A stretch of DNA of 45,575 nt, taken from the NCBI GenBank assembly GCA_016281925.1, contig JAEEJP010000073.1, forward strand, positions 1 through 45,575, written 5' to 3'. Under the pieces are notes generated by a model. The model did not search any database. It was not told the origin of the DNA and saw nothing but the letters and a program-made list of their open reading frames with translations. Made by a program: the position numbers and the translations under genes. Each line of letters starts with the position of its first letter. The stretch's first letter is position 1. This DNA is from Methanomassiliicoccaceae archaeon (lineage in GTDB: Archaea > Thermoplasmatota > Thermoplasmata > Methanomassiliicoccales > Methanomethylophilaceae). Positions 7,867 through 16,742 of this stretch are shown one piece after another.

Positions 7867-9621
7867 ATGAAGGCTTTATACAGCGATGGAACGGTAAAGG
7901 AATGCGAAGACGAGCTCAGGGTCCTGAGGCACACTGCTTCGCATGTTCTCGCACAGGCCGTCAAGAGGCTTTACCCCGACGCCAAACTCTCGATCGGGCC
8001 GGCCATAGACGACGGATTCTACTATGATTTCGATAAGGAGGGCGGCTTCGTACCCGAAGATCTGGAGAAGCTCGAGGCCGAGATGAAGAAAATCGTCAAG
8101 GAGAACATCAAAATCGAGACCTTCACCATGTCCCGCGAAGAGGCGATAGATTATCTGAAATCCAAGGGGGAAGACTATAAAGTCGAGCTAGTCGGCGACA
8201 TCCCCGAAGGCGAAGCGATAAGCTTCTACAGGCAGGGCGATTTCACCGACCTCTGCGCCGGGCCGCATGCGCTGTACACCAAAGCCGTCAAGGCGTTCAA
8301 GCTCCTCTCCATAGCGGGAGCGTACTGGCGCGGGGACGAGCACAACAAGATGCTCCAGAGGATTTACGGGACGGCGTTCGCCAGCAAGGAGGCTCTCGAC
8401 GCTCATCTTACGATGCTCGAGGAGGCCAAGAAGAGGGATCACCGCAAGCTCGGAAGGGAGCTCGGTCTCTTCGCAATCATGGATGAGGGCCCCGGATTCC
8501 CGTTCTTCCTTCCCAAAGGGATGGTACTGAAGAATTCTCTAATAGAGTATTGGAGGGAGCTGCATGTCAGGGAGGATTATCAGGAGATATCCACCCCGCA
8601 GATCCTCAGCCAGCAGCTTTGGCTCAGATCCGGGCATTGGGACCATTACAAAGAGAACATGTACACCACCAAGATCGACGACGAGACCTATTGCATCAAG
8701 CCGATGAACTGCCCCGGCAGCATCCTGGTGTACAAGATCCACACCCACTCCTACAAGGAGCTGCCTATAAGGATGGGCGAGCTCGGCCTGGTCCACAGGC
8801 ATGAGAGGTCCGGAACCCTCCACGGGCTGATGAGGGTCAGGTGCTTCACCCAGGACGACGCGCATCTGTTCATCGCCCCAGAGCAGATAACCGACGAGAT
8901 CAAAGGGGTCATCAGGCTCGTGGACGAGGTCTACTCCAAGTTCGGATTCAAGTATCACGTCGAGCTTTCCACCAGGCCGGAGAACAGCATGGGCTCCGAC
9001 GAGGATTGGGAGAGGGCTACCAACGGCCTGATCACCGCTCTCGAAGACGCCGGGCTCGAGTACATCGTCAACGAAGGCGACGGAGCGTTCTACGGGCCCA
9101 AGATCGATTTCCATCTGGAGGATTCCATCGGAAGGACGTGGCAGTGCGGAACCATCCAGCTCGACTTCCAGCAGCCTCAGAGGTTCGACATGACTTATGT
9201 CGGGGCCGACGGGGAGAAGCACCGCCCGATCATGATCCACAGGGTCATATTCGGATCGGTCGAGAGGTTCATAGGCATCCTCACCGAGCACTTCGCGGGG
9301 AAATTCCCGGTATGGCTCTCCCCCGTCCAGGCGAAGGTCCTGTCTGTGTCGGAGAAGACCTTCGGATACGCGTCCGATGTTGCAGCGAAGCTGAAGTCCG
9401 CGGGAATCAGGGTCGAACTCGACAACAGGGACGAGAAGATCGGATACAAGATCCGCGAGGCCCAGCTGGAGAAAGTCCCGTACATGCTCGTCCTCGGAGA
9501 GAAAGAGGGCGATGACGGCACCGTCGTCACCGTGAGATGCAGGGACGGCTCCGATGCCGGTACCATGAAGCTCGACGATTTCATCGCCAAAGTCAGGAAA
9601 GAGATCGACAGCAGGTCGTAA
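7867..9621 (+). CDS. thrS: Threonyl-tRNA synthetase, bacterial-type, no TGS domain
   Basis: Charges tRNA-Thr with threonine in the cytosol. I chose the ATG at 7867; a GTG five codons earlier is possible. The protein of about 584 residues begins almost directly with the N2 editing domain (RHTASHVLAQA, then DLCAGPH), followed by the class II catalytic core (motif 2 LGLVHRHERSGTLHGL, zinc-site NCPGS) and an anticodon domain (KVLSVSEKTFGYA to the end). The N1 TGS domain of E. coli ThrRS is absent. Most archaea have a different enzyme with a D-aminoacyl-tRNA deacylase-like editing domain, so the HxxxH-type editing domain marks this as bacterial in type and probably an old transfer. It ends at TAA. 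I found no in-frame CGA among its Arg codons. Confidence 0.96.
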   Translation: MKALYSDGTVKECEDELRVLRHTASHVLAQAVKRLYPDAKLSIGPAIDDGFYYDFDKEGGFVPEDLEKLEAEMKKIVKENIKIETFTMSREEAIDYLKSKGEDYKVELVGDIPEGEAISFYRQGDFTDLCAGPHALYTKAVKAFKLLSIAGAYWRGDEHNKMLQRIYGTAFASKEALDAHLTMLEEAKKRDHRKLGRELGLFAIMDEGPGFPFFLPKGMVLKNSLIEYWRELHVREDYQEISTPQILSQQLWLRSGHWDHYKENMYTTKIDDETYCIKPMNCPGSILVYKIHTHSYKELPIRMGELGLVHRHERSGTLHGLMRVRCFTQDDAHLFIAPEQITDEIKGVIRLVDEVYSKFGFKYHVELSTRPENSMGSDEDWERATNGLITALEDAGLEYIVNEGDGAFYGPKIDFHLEDSIGRTWQCGTIQLDFQQPQRFDMTYVGADGEKHRPIMIHRVIFGSVERFIGILTEHFAGKFPVWLSPVQAKVLSVSEKTFGYASDVAAKLKSAGIRVELDNRDEKIGYKIREAQLEKVPYMLVLGEKEGDDGTVVTVRCRDGSDAGTMKLDDFIAKVRKEIDSRS

Positions 9622-9670
9622 TCGCCGCTGAAAAACCGTTTCCGATCCCTTTGTCGGCGATAAAGGGCGG

Positions 9671-9708
9671 CTCTGCGCCGGAATCCCATCCGATGGCCCG
9701 GCGCAGAG
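9671..9708. terminator. Large hairpin between convergent thrS and nucleoside hydrolase
   Basis: The arms CTCTGCGCCGG (9671-9681) and CCGGCGCAGAG (9698-9708) pair perfectly over eleven bases around a 16-base loop. It sits between two converging genes, and the stem can terminate or protect both transcripts. Confidence 0.65.
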
Positions 9709-9722
9709 CGGCGTTCATGCGG

Positions 9723-10673
9723 TCACGATCTGAAAGCCGCGTTGAGCCTGTCCACGAATTCGTTTTTCTTCGCTTTGGAGACCACGGACACGTTGCATCT
9801 GCCTATCTTGGGCATCGAATCGTAGGTGAAGCCTTCTTTGTAGAAGATGACCATCCCGTAGGTCTCTCCCGGCTCGGTTATGCAGCTCCCGTAGCATTGG
9901 GCAGTCTCTTCAACGAAATTCGGCCATACGAGGCACCCCATCGCCACCGCGTCGGGAAGATCCACCGCAGGTATGCCGTTTCCTTTCTTGAATTCCAGGA
10001 GCTTGCGGGTGGCGGCCTCTATGAAACGCTGGATGTCGTTCCCTTCCCTCATCTCCGCCAGCTTATCCTCGTAGGTCCAGGTGGGCGCGTCGTCCATGTC
10101 GAGGCCGATCACCGTCACCGGAACCCCCAATTCCAGCATGGTCCTGTAAGCGGGCGCGTCTTTGTAAACGTTGAATTCCGCAACAGGGGTGGCGTTGCCG
10201 GGGCCGAAGCCGGCGGTCCCCATGGACCAGATGCGTTTGACTTTGGACATGGTTTCCCTGTCTTTCCTGATCGCCAGAGCGATGTTGGTGACCGGGCCGA
10301 GGGCCATGATCTCGATCTCTCCGGGATTGTCCCTGACGGTGTCCAGAATGAAATCGACGGCGCCTTTCGTCTGGGGCTTTCCTTTCGGGTGGATGATGTC
10401 CGCGTCGCCCATCCCGTCTTTGCCGTAGACGCTGAAGCATTCCTTCTCCTCCCCGGAAAGCGGGGCGGTAGCTCCCAGATAGACGGGGGCGTCGGATCCT
10501 GCGAGTTCCAGGGCGGCCATGCTGTTCTTCGCCGCCTGCTCCAGGCTTACGTTCCCTGCGGCCACCGTGACCCCCAGGATCTGCACAGTGTCGCTTTTGG
10601 CGGCCAGTATGAGCGCCGCCGCATCATCTCCCGCCGTGTCGCTGTCGATTATGATCTTGTGTTTCTCAGGCAT
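9723..10673 (-). CDS. Nucleoside hydrolase (IUNH family)
   Basis: Cleaves ribonucleosides to base and ribose; 316 residues, the usual family length. The N-terminal calcium-binding motif reads DSDTAGDDAAAL (Asp10, Asp12, Asp16, Asp17) in place of the common DTDPGxDD. The ribose-binding ALGPVTNIA segment is near residue 130, and LPDAVAMG near 245 supplies the late Asp. The substrate (purine or pyrimidine) cannot be decided. The start at 10673 follows GAGG on the minus strand. The gene lies 61 bases behind the HAD hydrolase in the same direction, so the two are probably one operon for nucleoside or nucleotide salvage: phosphate removal, then base release. That pairing is inference. Confidence 0.9.
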   Translation of the reverse strand: MPEKHKIIIDSDTAGDDAAALILAAKSDTVQILGVTVAAGNVSLEQAAKNSMAALELAGSDAPVYLGATAPLSGEEKECFSVYGKDGMGDADIIHPKGKPQTKGAVDFILDTVRDNPGEIEIMALGPVTNIALAIRKDRETMSKVKRIWSMGTAGFGPGNATPVAEFNVYKDAPAYRTMLELGVPVTVIGLDMDDAPTWTYEDKLAEMREGNDIQRFIEAATRKLLEFKKGNGIPAVDLPDAVAMGCLVWPNFVEETAQCYGSCITEPGETYGMVIFYKEGFTYDSMPKIGRCNVSVVSKAKKNEFVDRLNAAFRS

Positions 10674-10734
10674 GGGTGAAGCGCCTCGGGGGAGAATCGC
10701 GGAGTGCCAGCATAAACATGTCGGAGAGCGGCCC

Positions 10735-11757
10735 TCAGATGAAGCGGCCGTCACCGAAGACTTCGCCGATGTCCCTGAATTTCGGCTTTATGCCTTCTCT
10801 GTAGATAGTTTTGAAGTCTTCCTTCATGGATATGACCGACCAGCCCATCTCCTCGGCCTGCTCCCTGAGTTTCGCGGCGGTCTCCGGCTTCCCGTAATCC
10901 CTGACGTCGTCGTCCGCAAGCAGCATGAAGCATTTCCCCTTGTAGAACGGGTTCTGGGACACATAAGTGAGCATGCTGAAATCGCCGGAGCCGTTCCCGA
11001 ACGCGATCGCCGGGCATTGGCCGATGCCCTGGATGAGCTTTATGACCTTGTTCATGCCCGATGCCACGAGCTGTATCCTGCTGGTGTAGATCAGATCGTC
11101 GTTCCAGTCCATGACATAGCTCATGCCGTCCGCATCCCCCTGCCCGGAAGCCGTGATCAGATATTCGGTCCCGATGACCTGGTGCATCGGTATGTCTATG
11201 ATGCCTTCTATGGTGGTCCTGACATTGATGATCTCCGTCGCCGAGCAGATGAACACAGTGAATCCGCATGCCGCAAGGTATTCCATGAGCTGGACCATCG
11301 GCAGATAGAAAAGATCCCGGCGCCTGGCTCCGTCGTAAGTGTCGGACGGCCGGGAGATGAAATCCTTGATGTACGCGACGTATTGCCCGACGGTCATCCC
11401 GTCGAAGGCCTCGGCGTTGCATCTGTTCTTCCTGGCGGTGAATCCAGGGGGTTTGATGCCGGTGCGGATGACCTGGACCATCTCTTCCGCCAGGTCTTTC
11501 TGCTCCTGCGTGGCCCTGTATCCGGGGTCGGAATAAATGCGATGGAGATAGAGCGCCCATTCCATGTCGCCGGGATTGTTCTCGGAAAGTATGGTGCCGT
11601 CCATGTCGAACACGGCGATTCTGTCTTTCTTCGGGATATAGCCTTCCGATCCCGGGTCAGACGCCGCCTCGGCGAACTTCCTTATCTCCTCTATGGGGGC
11701 GGATCCCTCCGTCCATCTGTCAAACACGAAATCAGCCGGGCTGCCGTCGTATGTCAC
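10735..11757 (-). CDS. HAD-superfamily phosphatase
   Basis: 340 residues. The HAD motifs are complete: FDMDGT with Asp51 as nucleophile and Asp53 as acid/base, motif II ICSATE near residue 170, and the late acidic motif GNGSGDFSML near 270. The large helical cap between motifs I and II and the overall order resemble phosphoserine-phosphatase-like (subclass I) members. No signal peptide, so it acts in the cytosol. A phosphomonoester substrate is likely. The downstream nucleoside hydrolase hints at a nucleotide, but this is only context. The far N-terminal 45 residues precede the fold, and some family members carry a comparable extension. It ends at a normal TGA. It is separated by 57 bases from the drg gene, which is transcribed the same way. 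Confidence 0.85.
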   Translation of the reverse strand: MTYDGSPADFVFDRWTEGSAPIEEIRKFAEAASDPGSEGYIPKKDRIAVFDMDGTILSENNPGDMEWALYLHRIYSDPGYRATQEQKDLAEEMVQVIRTGIKPPGFTARKNRCNAEAFDGMTVGQYVAYIKDFISRPSDTYDGARRRDLFYLPMVQLMEYLAACGFTVFICSATEIINVRTTIEGIIDIPMHQVIGTEYLITASGQGDADGMSYVMDWNDDLIYTSRIQLVASGMNKVIKLIQGIGQCPAIAFGNGSGDFSMLTYVSQNPFYKGKCFMLLADDDVRDYGKPETAAKLREQAEEMGWSVISMKEDFKTIYREGIKPKFRDIGEVFGDGRFI

Positions 11758-11814
11758 GCATCGCCATCCCGCGAGGCTCTGTTAAAGGTATCGGCACTGC
11801 GGCCGCCGCGGGGA

Positions 11815-12915
11815 TCATCTTCTGACGATGATGCAGAGGATGTCCTCGTCCTGGACGACATGGTCCATCCCGACTGTCTGGCCGGGGAACTTCGCGCTCT
11901 TGCCCCAGACCATGGCATACCTGAAATTGTTCTTGAAATCCCTGTGGATGAGCTCGCAGACATCCCCGACGCTGTTCCCGCGCTTGACGATGAGCGGGAT
12001 ATCCATATCGGCCTCCTGGCCCTGGGGCTTGAGGTAGACGCGTATCATGTCTATGGTGTCGTAGATGGCCTGCTTCAGCTCGTCTATGCCGAATCCGGTG
12101 GCGGCGGACACCGGGACGTTGCGATACGCTTTGTGCATCTCCTGCACGGACTCCAGCTGGCCGGGCTTGGCGAGGTCGACTTTGTTGATGGCCATGATGG
12201 ATTTGATGTACACCCTGTTCCCGGCCAGGACGTCCAGCATCTGCTCCACGTCGATGTCCTCGCGGACGACCACCGTCGCGTTGATGTGCCCGTAGGCGGC
12301 AGTCATGTCTTTTATGGTCTCCACATCGATTTTGGTGAGCTTCACCGTGGGCTTGACGATGATCCCGCCGTGGTCCCCCGGGGTTATGACGACATCCGGC
12401 CTCTTCTGGTTCATGCGGATGGCGGCGTTGTAGAGCTCCTTGAAAAGCACGTTCATGTTGGGGTTGAAGATGTCCACGACAAGGAGGATGACGTCCGCGG
12501 ATCTGGCCGCAGCGATGACTTCCCTTCCTCTTCCCTTGCCGCGGGATGCGTCCTTGATCAGACCGGGCATATCCAGGATCTGGATTTTCGCGTGGTTGTA
12601 TTCCATGACCCCGGGCACGACGTCGAGGGTGGTGAAATGGTATGCCCCGACCTCGGATTTGGCTCCGGTGAGCTGGTTGAGCAGGGTGGATTTACCTACG
12701 GAAGGGAATCCCACCAGAGCGACCGTGGCGTTCCCGGCTTTCTTGACGTAGAAACCCTTGGTCGGACCTTTGGAGGAGCGTCTTTTCTCCTCTTCCTGGC
12801 TCAGGCGGGCTATTTTGGCCTTCAACTTCCCTATGTGCCCTTCCGTCGCCTTGTTGTATTTGGTCTTGGAGATCTCCTCCTCCAATTCCTTGATCTGGTC
12901 CTCGATCGTCGCCAT
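11815..12915 (-). CDS. Drg/Rbg-family GTPase
   Basis: 366 residues, the size of archaeal and eukaryotic developmentally regulated GTP-binding proteins (OBG-like superfamily). A charged helical N-terminus of about 45 residues is followed by G1 GFPSVGKST, G2/G3 HFTTLDVVPG and DMPGL, a long insert, G4 NKVD and a C-terminal TGS domain ending CIIVRR. These GTPases bind ribosomes and translation factors; eukaryotic Rbg relieves stalled elongation. That role is of interest here because the window shows unusual termination codons, but the link is speculative. The start at 12915 is supported by a TATA element at 12951-12962 giving a leader of about 15 bases. No in-frame CGA was found. Confidence 0.93.
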   Translation of the reverse strand: MATIEDQIKELEEEISKTKYNKATEGHIGKLKAKIARLSQEEEKRRSSKGPTKGFYVKKAGNATVALVGFPSVGKSTLLNQLTGAKSEVGAYHFTTLDVVPGVMEYNHAKIQILDMPGLIKDASRGKGRGREVIAAARSADVILLVVDIFNPNMNVLFKELYNAAIRMNQKRPDVVITPGDHGGIIVKPTVKLTKIDVETIKDMTAAYGHINATVVVREDIDVEQMLDVLAGNRVYIKSIMAINKVDLAKPGQLESVQEMHKAYRNVPVSAATGFGIDELKQAIYDTIDMIRVYLKPQGQEADMDIPLIVKRGNSVGDVCELIHRDFKNNFRYAMVWGKSAKFPGQTVGMDHVVQDEDILCIIVRR

Positions 12916-12950
12916 AAGGTTCTCCGCGGATTCTCCCCATGCCCACGCGG

Positions 12951-12962
12951 TATTTATTATTA
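12951..12962 (-). promoter_or_regulatory. TATA box of the Drg gene
   Basis: Minus-strand TAATAATAAATA lies about 42 bases upstream of the ATG, giving a leader of about 15 bases. Confidence 0.5.
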
Positions 12963-12988
12963 GGCAAAAAGCACGGAATCGGACGTCG

Positions 12989-13000
12989 CATATATTTTTA
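12989..13000 (+). promoter_or_regulatory. TATA box of the zinc-ribbon membrane protein
   Basis: The segment CATATATTTTTA is centred about 30 bases upstream of the ATG at 13025, which fits a nearly leaderless transcript divergent from drg. Confidence 0.6.
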
Positions 13001-13024
13001 AGAGAAAACCGATAGTCCGTCCCC

Positions 13025-14149
13025 ATGGCAGAAGCAACGGTAGGCAAGTCGGGTCTCAGAAAGGACCTGTCTGCCCTCAATACCAAGCAGATCGTGGCGA
13101 TAATCATCGCGATTGCCGTCGCCCTCATATTGGAGGCGATGGGGTTCGCGTCCACGGCATGCTTGGGCTTCCTGGTCGTGGCCATCATCCTGTACATGGT
13201 GCCGCATCTTCTGGGGGTCACCTCGGTCAAGGTCAAGGCATTGATAGGGGCCGTCTTCATCGTATTCTCGCTCCTTCTGGGGACGTTCGGATACATGGGG
13301 GTCAACCATGACCTGGAAAGCACCATCGACATCGACGGGAAATATGTCAGGGACGTCTCCTATGACGAATCCAGCGGGACCCTCGTAATGACTCTCGTCC
13401 CGGTCGAAGGCAAGGATTTCAATCCCGGGATAGATTACGGCCCGATAAGCGGCATATCGTTCGGGGCCATACGCCTGACGACCAACGATACGAAGACGTT
13501 CAAAGACATAGATCTGACAAAGAACGCCGACGGGTCATACCGGGGCACAGCCAAGCTGGATCTGGATGGCGGCAAGTTCTATCTGCTCAAGGTATACGTG
13601 GACGAAGACAAGAAGAACGGATTGCAGTTCACGTACGACACCGGAATCTCCGACGGGGATATGATGAAGATATGCTTCGTCGGTTCGGCATATACTACCG
13701 CGTACATAGCGTCGATGTTCTTCGTGATCCTGATTTTCTCCGCTCTGATGAGGAGAAGCATCGGCAAAGCCCGCGAGAAGATGGAGGACGAAGGCCGCCT
13801 GTACCCCCAGGGATACGGCAGATGCAAGAACTGCGGGGCGATAGTCCTTCCCGGAGAGGTCAACTGCAGGAAATGCGGCGCGTACATCGACGTCCCGGAA
13901 GAGCTGAAGCCCAAGAAGAAAGACCGTTTCGTTTGCTCCGAATGCGGATGCGAAATTACCGCCGACGCTCTGGTCTGCCCCAAGTGCGGGAAGACATTCG
14001 ACGAGGACACCGAGGCGGAGATCACCCATGAGGACGGGACGGTGGACGTCAGCACAGAGGTTTTCGTCTGCACCGAATGCGGCGAAAGAGTCCCCGCCAA
14101 CGCGAAAAGGTGCCCCAAATGCGGGGCCGTCTTCGACGAAGACGAATGA
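13025..14149 (+). CDS. Membrane protein with three C-terminal zinc ribbons
   Basis: 374 residues. Three hydrophobic helices lie between about residues 22 and 90, then an extracytoplasmic beta-rich region of about 120 residues (from VNHDLESTIDIDGKY), and a fourth helix near 222-245. The cytosolic tail holds three CxxC...CxxC zinc ribbons: CKNCG/CRKCG near 266, CSECG/CPKCG near 303 and CTECG/CPKCG near 350, joined by acidic linkers. Proteins with this shape are common in Thermoplasmata, but I know of no assigned function. The tail may dock a cytosolic partner. It is a single gene with its own promoter and terminator and ends at a normal TGA. Confidence 0.8.
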   Translation: MAEATVGKSGLRKDLSALNTKQIVAIIIAIAVALILEAMGFASTACLGFLVVAIILYMVPHLLGVTSVKVKALIGAVFIVFSLLLGTFGYMGVNHDLESTIDIDGKYVRDVSYDESSGTLVMTLVPVEGKDFNPGIDYGPISGISFGAIRLTTNDTKTFKDIDLTKNADGSYRGTAKLDLDGGKFYLLKVYVDEDKKNGLQFTYDTGISDGDMMKICFVGSAYTTAYIASMFFVILIFSALMRRSIGKAREKMEDEGRLYPQGYGRCKNCGAIVLPGEVNCRKCGAYIDVPEELKPKKKDRFVCSECGCEITADALVCPKCGKTFDEDTEAEITHEDGTVDVSTEVFVCTECGERVPANAKRCPKCGAVFDEDE

Positions 14150-14152
14150 AAC

Positions 14153-14178
14153 AGAGGGCGGAAGCCCTCTTTAATTTT
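14153..14178 (+). terminator. Intrinsic-type terminator after the zinc-ribbon gene
   Basis: The arms AGAGGGC and GCCCTCT with a GGAA loop are followed by a T-rich tract TTTAATTTT. Confidence 0.75.
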
Positions 14179-14199
14179 CGGCCGGGCGGAGAATTCTTG

Positions 14200-16128
14200 T
14201 CAGAATACGCCCTTCGTTTCGGAAGAGATTTTTTCGTATGTTTCATCGCTGATGAGGGCCAGCGCATCTCTGGCTCTGCTCATGGCCTCGGCCGATCTCA
14301 TGCTCTCGAAGCCCAGAGCTATCCTTCTGCTGAGCGCATCGACGGCGTCGGCTCTCTTTTTGAACTCGGACGCCGCCGCGATGAACATGCGGATGCCGTT
14401 CTCCACGGTGCTGTATGTCTCGTCGAACATTATGCTCACTTTTTCTACGCGTCTGTCCGATCCTTTGGATTTTTTGGGCCTTACACGCTTCAGATCCATG
14501 GTGGATCTGATTCTATCGAGGATGGCTCTGACTTCTTCGATCTCGGTGGGGCTAAACATATGATCGCTCTGGGTTTCAGGAGGGCTCTGATCCGCTTCGG
14601 AGCCGCTTTCGATCCTGGTTTCCTCCTCTTCTGCGGCTTCGCCGCTGCATTCCGGGGATTCATGCTCCGGTTTTTCCTCGGAAACCGGTTCGGAAGGTTC
14701 CGCAGGTATGGGGCACAGACGATCCGCGATGTGGTCGAGATAGGTCATGAAAGGCTTCATCCTCCTCCTCATCGCGATGGCTCTGCCGAACGGAATGGAT
14801 TGGAGCTCGGATATGGGCATCAGGAACTCTCCGTTCTCGTTCTTTCCGAGCTGCTTCTGGATATGTTCCAAAGTCTTGAGCTCCTGGCTGAACATGAACA
14901 TGAGGTTGGATACGTTCCCGAGTATGATCCCGGCCTTCTCCTGGTATCTGTCGGTCAGCTGGGAGAAAGACTGTATGCACATGATCCACCTGATATTCCT
15001 GGATCTGCTGGTGCTCAGATAGACGTCGACGTCCGGGATCGGAGGCATGATCCCGAATTCGTCGAGGAGGATGTTGCATTTCACCGGCAGCGCCCCGTCC
15101 GGTTCGCGCGAAGATCTCTCGTATAGCTTCTGGATCAGCATGCTGGTGATCAGCGAGGCGACGCAGAAATACGTCCCTGAATCGTCCGGCATCACGAGAA
15201 AGACTATCTTCTGTCTGTCTCCGATGTCGAAAATGTTTTTGTCTCCGCCGAACAGGAGATTGTTGAGATCGAAGTTGGTCGAGAATTTCGACATGTATCC
15301 CCTGAACGTCCCGTATATGCTTCTGGCCGTCGAATCGGCGTTGTTCAATATCGGCATGAAGCATTGGCTGACGTAATCCTCTTCGGGGAGGTTTTTGACC
15401 CAACAGTTATCCGTAGAGTTCTCGTCGAACACTCTTCCTGCGATTACGGTCATCGATGTGAAAGTGATTTCCTCGGCTTTGGTGCATCTTTTGAGGAGCA
15501 GCACGATCGATCCGCGGAGAATGGATCTGGCGCTTTGGGTCCAATAAGTGTCCTTGCTGCGGTTTTCCTCGTCCGGAATGAGGGCCAGAGTTATTTTCTC
15601 TACGTCCTGTATGGCTTCCGATCTGGCGCGTCCCCCGGATTTGTATTTCCTGAAGATCTCAGCCATCAGGCTGATGCGATCGGATTCCGCCGGGTGCCTG
15701 AGGTTCAGCACGACTGTGTCGATGCCGAGCCTGTCGCATATGGGTTTCAGCCTTTTGCGGCAGTCCTCCTTCGGATCGATTACGAACACCGATTCCCCGG
15801 ACATTATGCATGTGAATGCGGAGGGCAGCATGAACAGCATGGTCTTTCCGGTCCCTGTCCCGGAGCAGATGAGGCTGTGGGTGCATTCGCTGTCCACCAG
15901 GATTCTCCCGTCATGGACGTAAATGGCCGCGCCGCCTCTGCTGTCCGGATTGTCCGGATCGAATTCCGCCAGCTTGGACAGGAACTTCTTTTTGCTCTGC
16001 CATCCCAGGCTGGAATCCTCGTAGGTATCCGCTAAGAGGCTTCTTCTGGCCTCATCGGCTCCCATGAAGACCGGGGGGAAGAGGCTGATGTCAGAGCCCG
16101 CATCAGCCATAGACGGGGCCTCCGACAT
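14200..16128 (-). CDS. VirD4/TraG-like coupling ATPase
   Basis: 642 residues; an alternative ATG at 16110 would trim six. Walker A is SGTGTGKT at residues 89-96 and Walker B is ILLDEFG near 350, followed by the conserved arginine-rich STSRSRNIRW and a Q-motif IQSFSQL, the pattern of type IV secretion coupling proteins. VirD4 normally carries two N-terminal membrane helices; here I see none, so it may be soluble or recruited to the membrane by a partner. The C-terminal 200 residues are acidic and then coiled-coil-like. No relaxase, VirB4 or pilin gene is nearby, so this is not an intact conjugation module. The start overlaps the end of the small YbjN-like gene by 26 bases. Possible roles are DNA or protein translocation within an integrated-element remnant, or a domesticated function. 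Confidence 0.85.
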   Translation of the reverse strand: MSEAPSMADAGSDISLFPPVFMGADEARRSLLADTYEDSSLGWQSKKKFLSKLAEFDPDNPDSRGGAAIYVHDGRILVDSECTHSLICSGTGTGKTMLFMLPSAFTCIMSGESVFVIDPKEDCRKRLKPICDRLGIDTVVLNLRHPAESDRISLMAEIFRKYKSGGRARSEAIQDVEKITLALIPDEENRSKDTYWTQSARSILRGSIVLLLKRCTKAEEITFTSMTVIAGRVFDENSTDNCWVKNLPEEDYVSQCFMPILNNADSTARSIYGTFRGYMSKFSTNFDLNNLLFGGDKNIFDIGDRQKIVFLVMPDDSGTYFCVASLITSMLIQKLYERSSREPDGALPVKCNILLDEFGIMPPIPDVDVYLSTSRSRNIRWIMCIQSFSQLTDRYQEKAGIILGNVSNLMFMFSQELKTLEHIQKQLGKNENGEFLMPISELQSIPFGRAIAMRRRMKPFMTYLDHIADRLCPIPAEPSEPVSEEKPEHESPECSGEAAEEEETRIESGSEADQSPPETQSDHMFSPTEIEEVRAILDRIRSTMDLKRVRPKKSKGSDRRVEKVSIMFDETYSTVENGIRMFIAAASEFKKRADAVDALSRRIALGFESMRSAEAMSRARDALALISDETYEKISSETKGVF

Positions 16129-16564
16129 CCTTTTCGAAGCAGTATTCGATCGACTTTCTTTTTCCGTCGGCCAGAATCATGTACAGCTTCTCCTCGATCT
16201 GCCCGTCCATGTAAGCATAGTTGCGGTAGACTATGCTGTTGCCTTCGACGAAATAGGTCCCGGCTTCCGACCTGGCGTTGATGTCGTTGAGGAAATCGAA
16301 AGGCGGCGTCCTGTCCAGCTTTCTGTAGGTCAGGACTATCGCCGCGTCAGAGTGGACGCATATGTGCTGGCATATCCTGCAGGGTTTTACGGTTTCTATG
16401 ATTATCATCCCCCCGGAGATTCTGTATGGAATCCCGTTGTTTTCCAGTATTCCGCGGACAATTTCCACTGCCTCGGATTTGGATTTGATTTTGGGGTATG
16501 CCTCCTGTATATCGCATGCTCCTCCGTTCGCGGAGGACTCGGGAATCGCTTCGGGTTCAGCCAT
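16103..16564 (-). CDS. YbjN-like small protein upstream of the VirD4-like ATPase
   Basis: 153 residues. The middle shows the alpha/beta pattern of YbjN/type III chaperone-like folds: AVEIVRGILENNGIPYRIS, a strand with MIIIETVK, then PFDFLNDINARSEAGTYFVEGNSIVYRNYAYMD with the typical N-x-x-N-like turn and G-x-F strand (residues about 75-110). Two Cys flank CRICQHIC near residue 65, a possible metal or redox site not typical of the family. Its 3' end overlaps the ATPase start, so the two are co-translated. By analogy it may be a chaperone or adaptor for the ATPase or its cargo. That function is inference. Confidence 0.6.
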   Translation of the reverse strand: MAEPEAIPESSANGGACDIQEAYPKIKSKSEAVEIVRGILENNGIPYRISGGMIIIETVKPCRICQHICVHSDAAIVLTYRKLDRTPPFDFLNDINARSEAGTYFVEGNSIVYRNYAYMDGQIEEKLYMILADGKRKSIEYCFEKDVGGPVYG

Positions 16565-16600
16565 GACATCACTTTCTCGAGAACACTATCGCAACCATAG

Positions 16601-16608
16601 TATTTAAA
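16601..16608 (-). promoter_or_regulatory. TATA box of the YbjN-like/VirD4-like operon
   Basis: Minus-strand TTTAAATA, about 41 bases upstream of the ATG at 16564, implies a leader of about 14 bases. The surrounding 100 bases are strongly AT-rich. Confidence 0.55.
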
Positions 16609-16711
16609 TTAAATTTTAAATCAACTTTTGTATTTTAGATACTAATATATAAAATAACCTATTATAATATTCTATATAGTTTTTAGAATCGAAAAGGACA
16701 CCGCACTGTTA

Positions 16712-16720
16712 TTATATAAA
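16712..16720 (+). promoter_or_regulatory. TATA box of hisS, leaderless
   Basis: TTATATAAA is centred exactly 27 bases upstream of the hisS ATG at 16743, the classic archaeal spacing for transcription starting at the start codon. Confidence 0.8.
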
Positions 16721-16742
16721 GTATCCGCGCTTTCGCCGGAAT

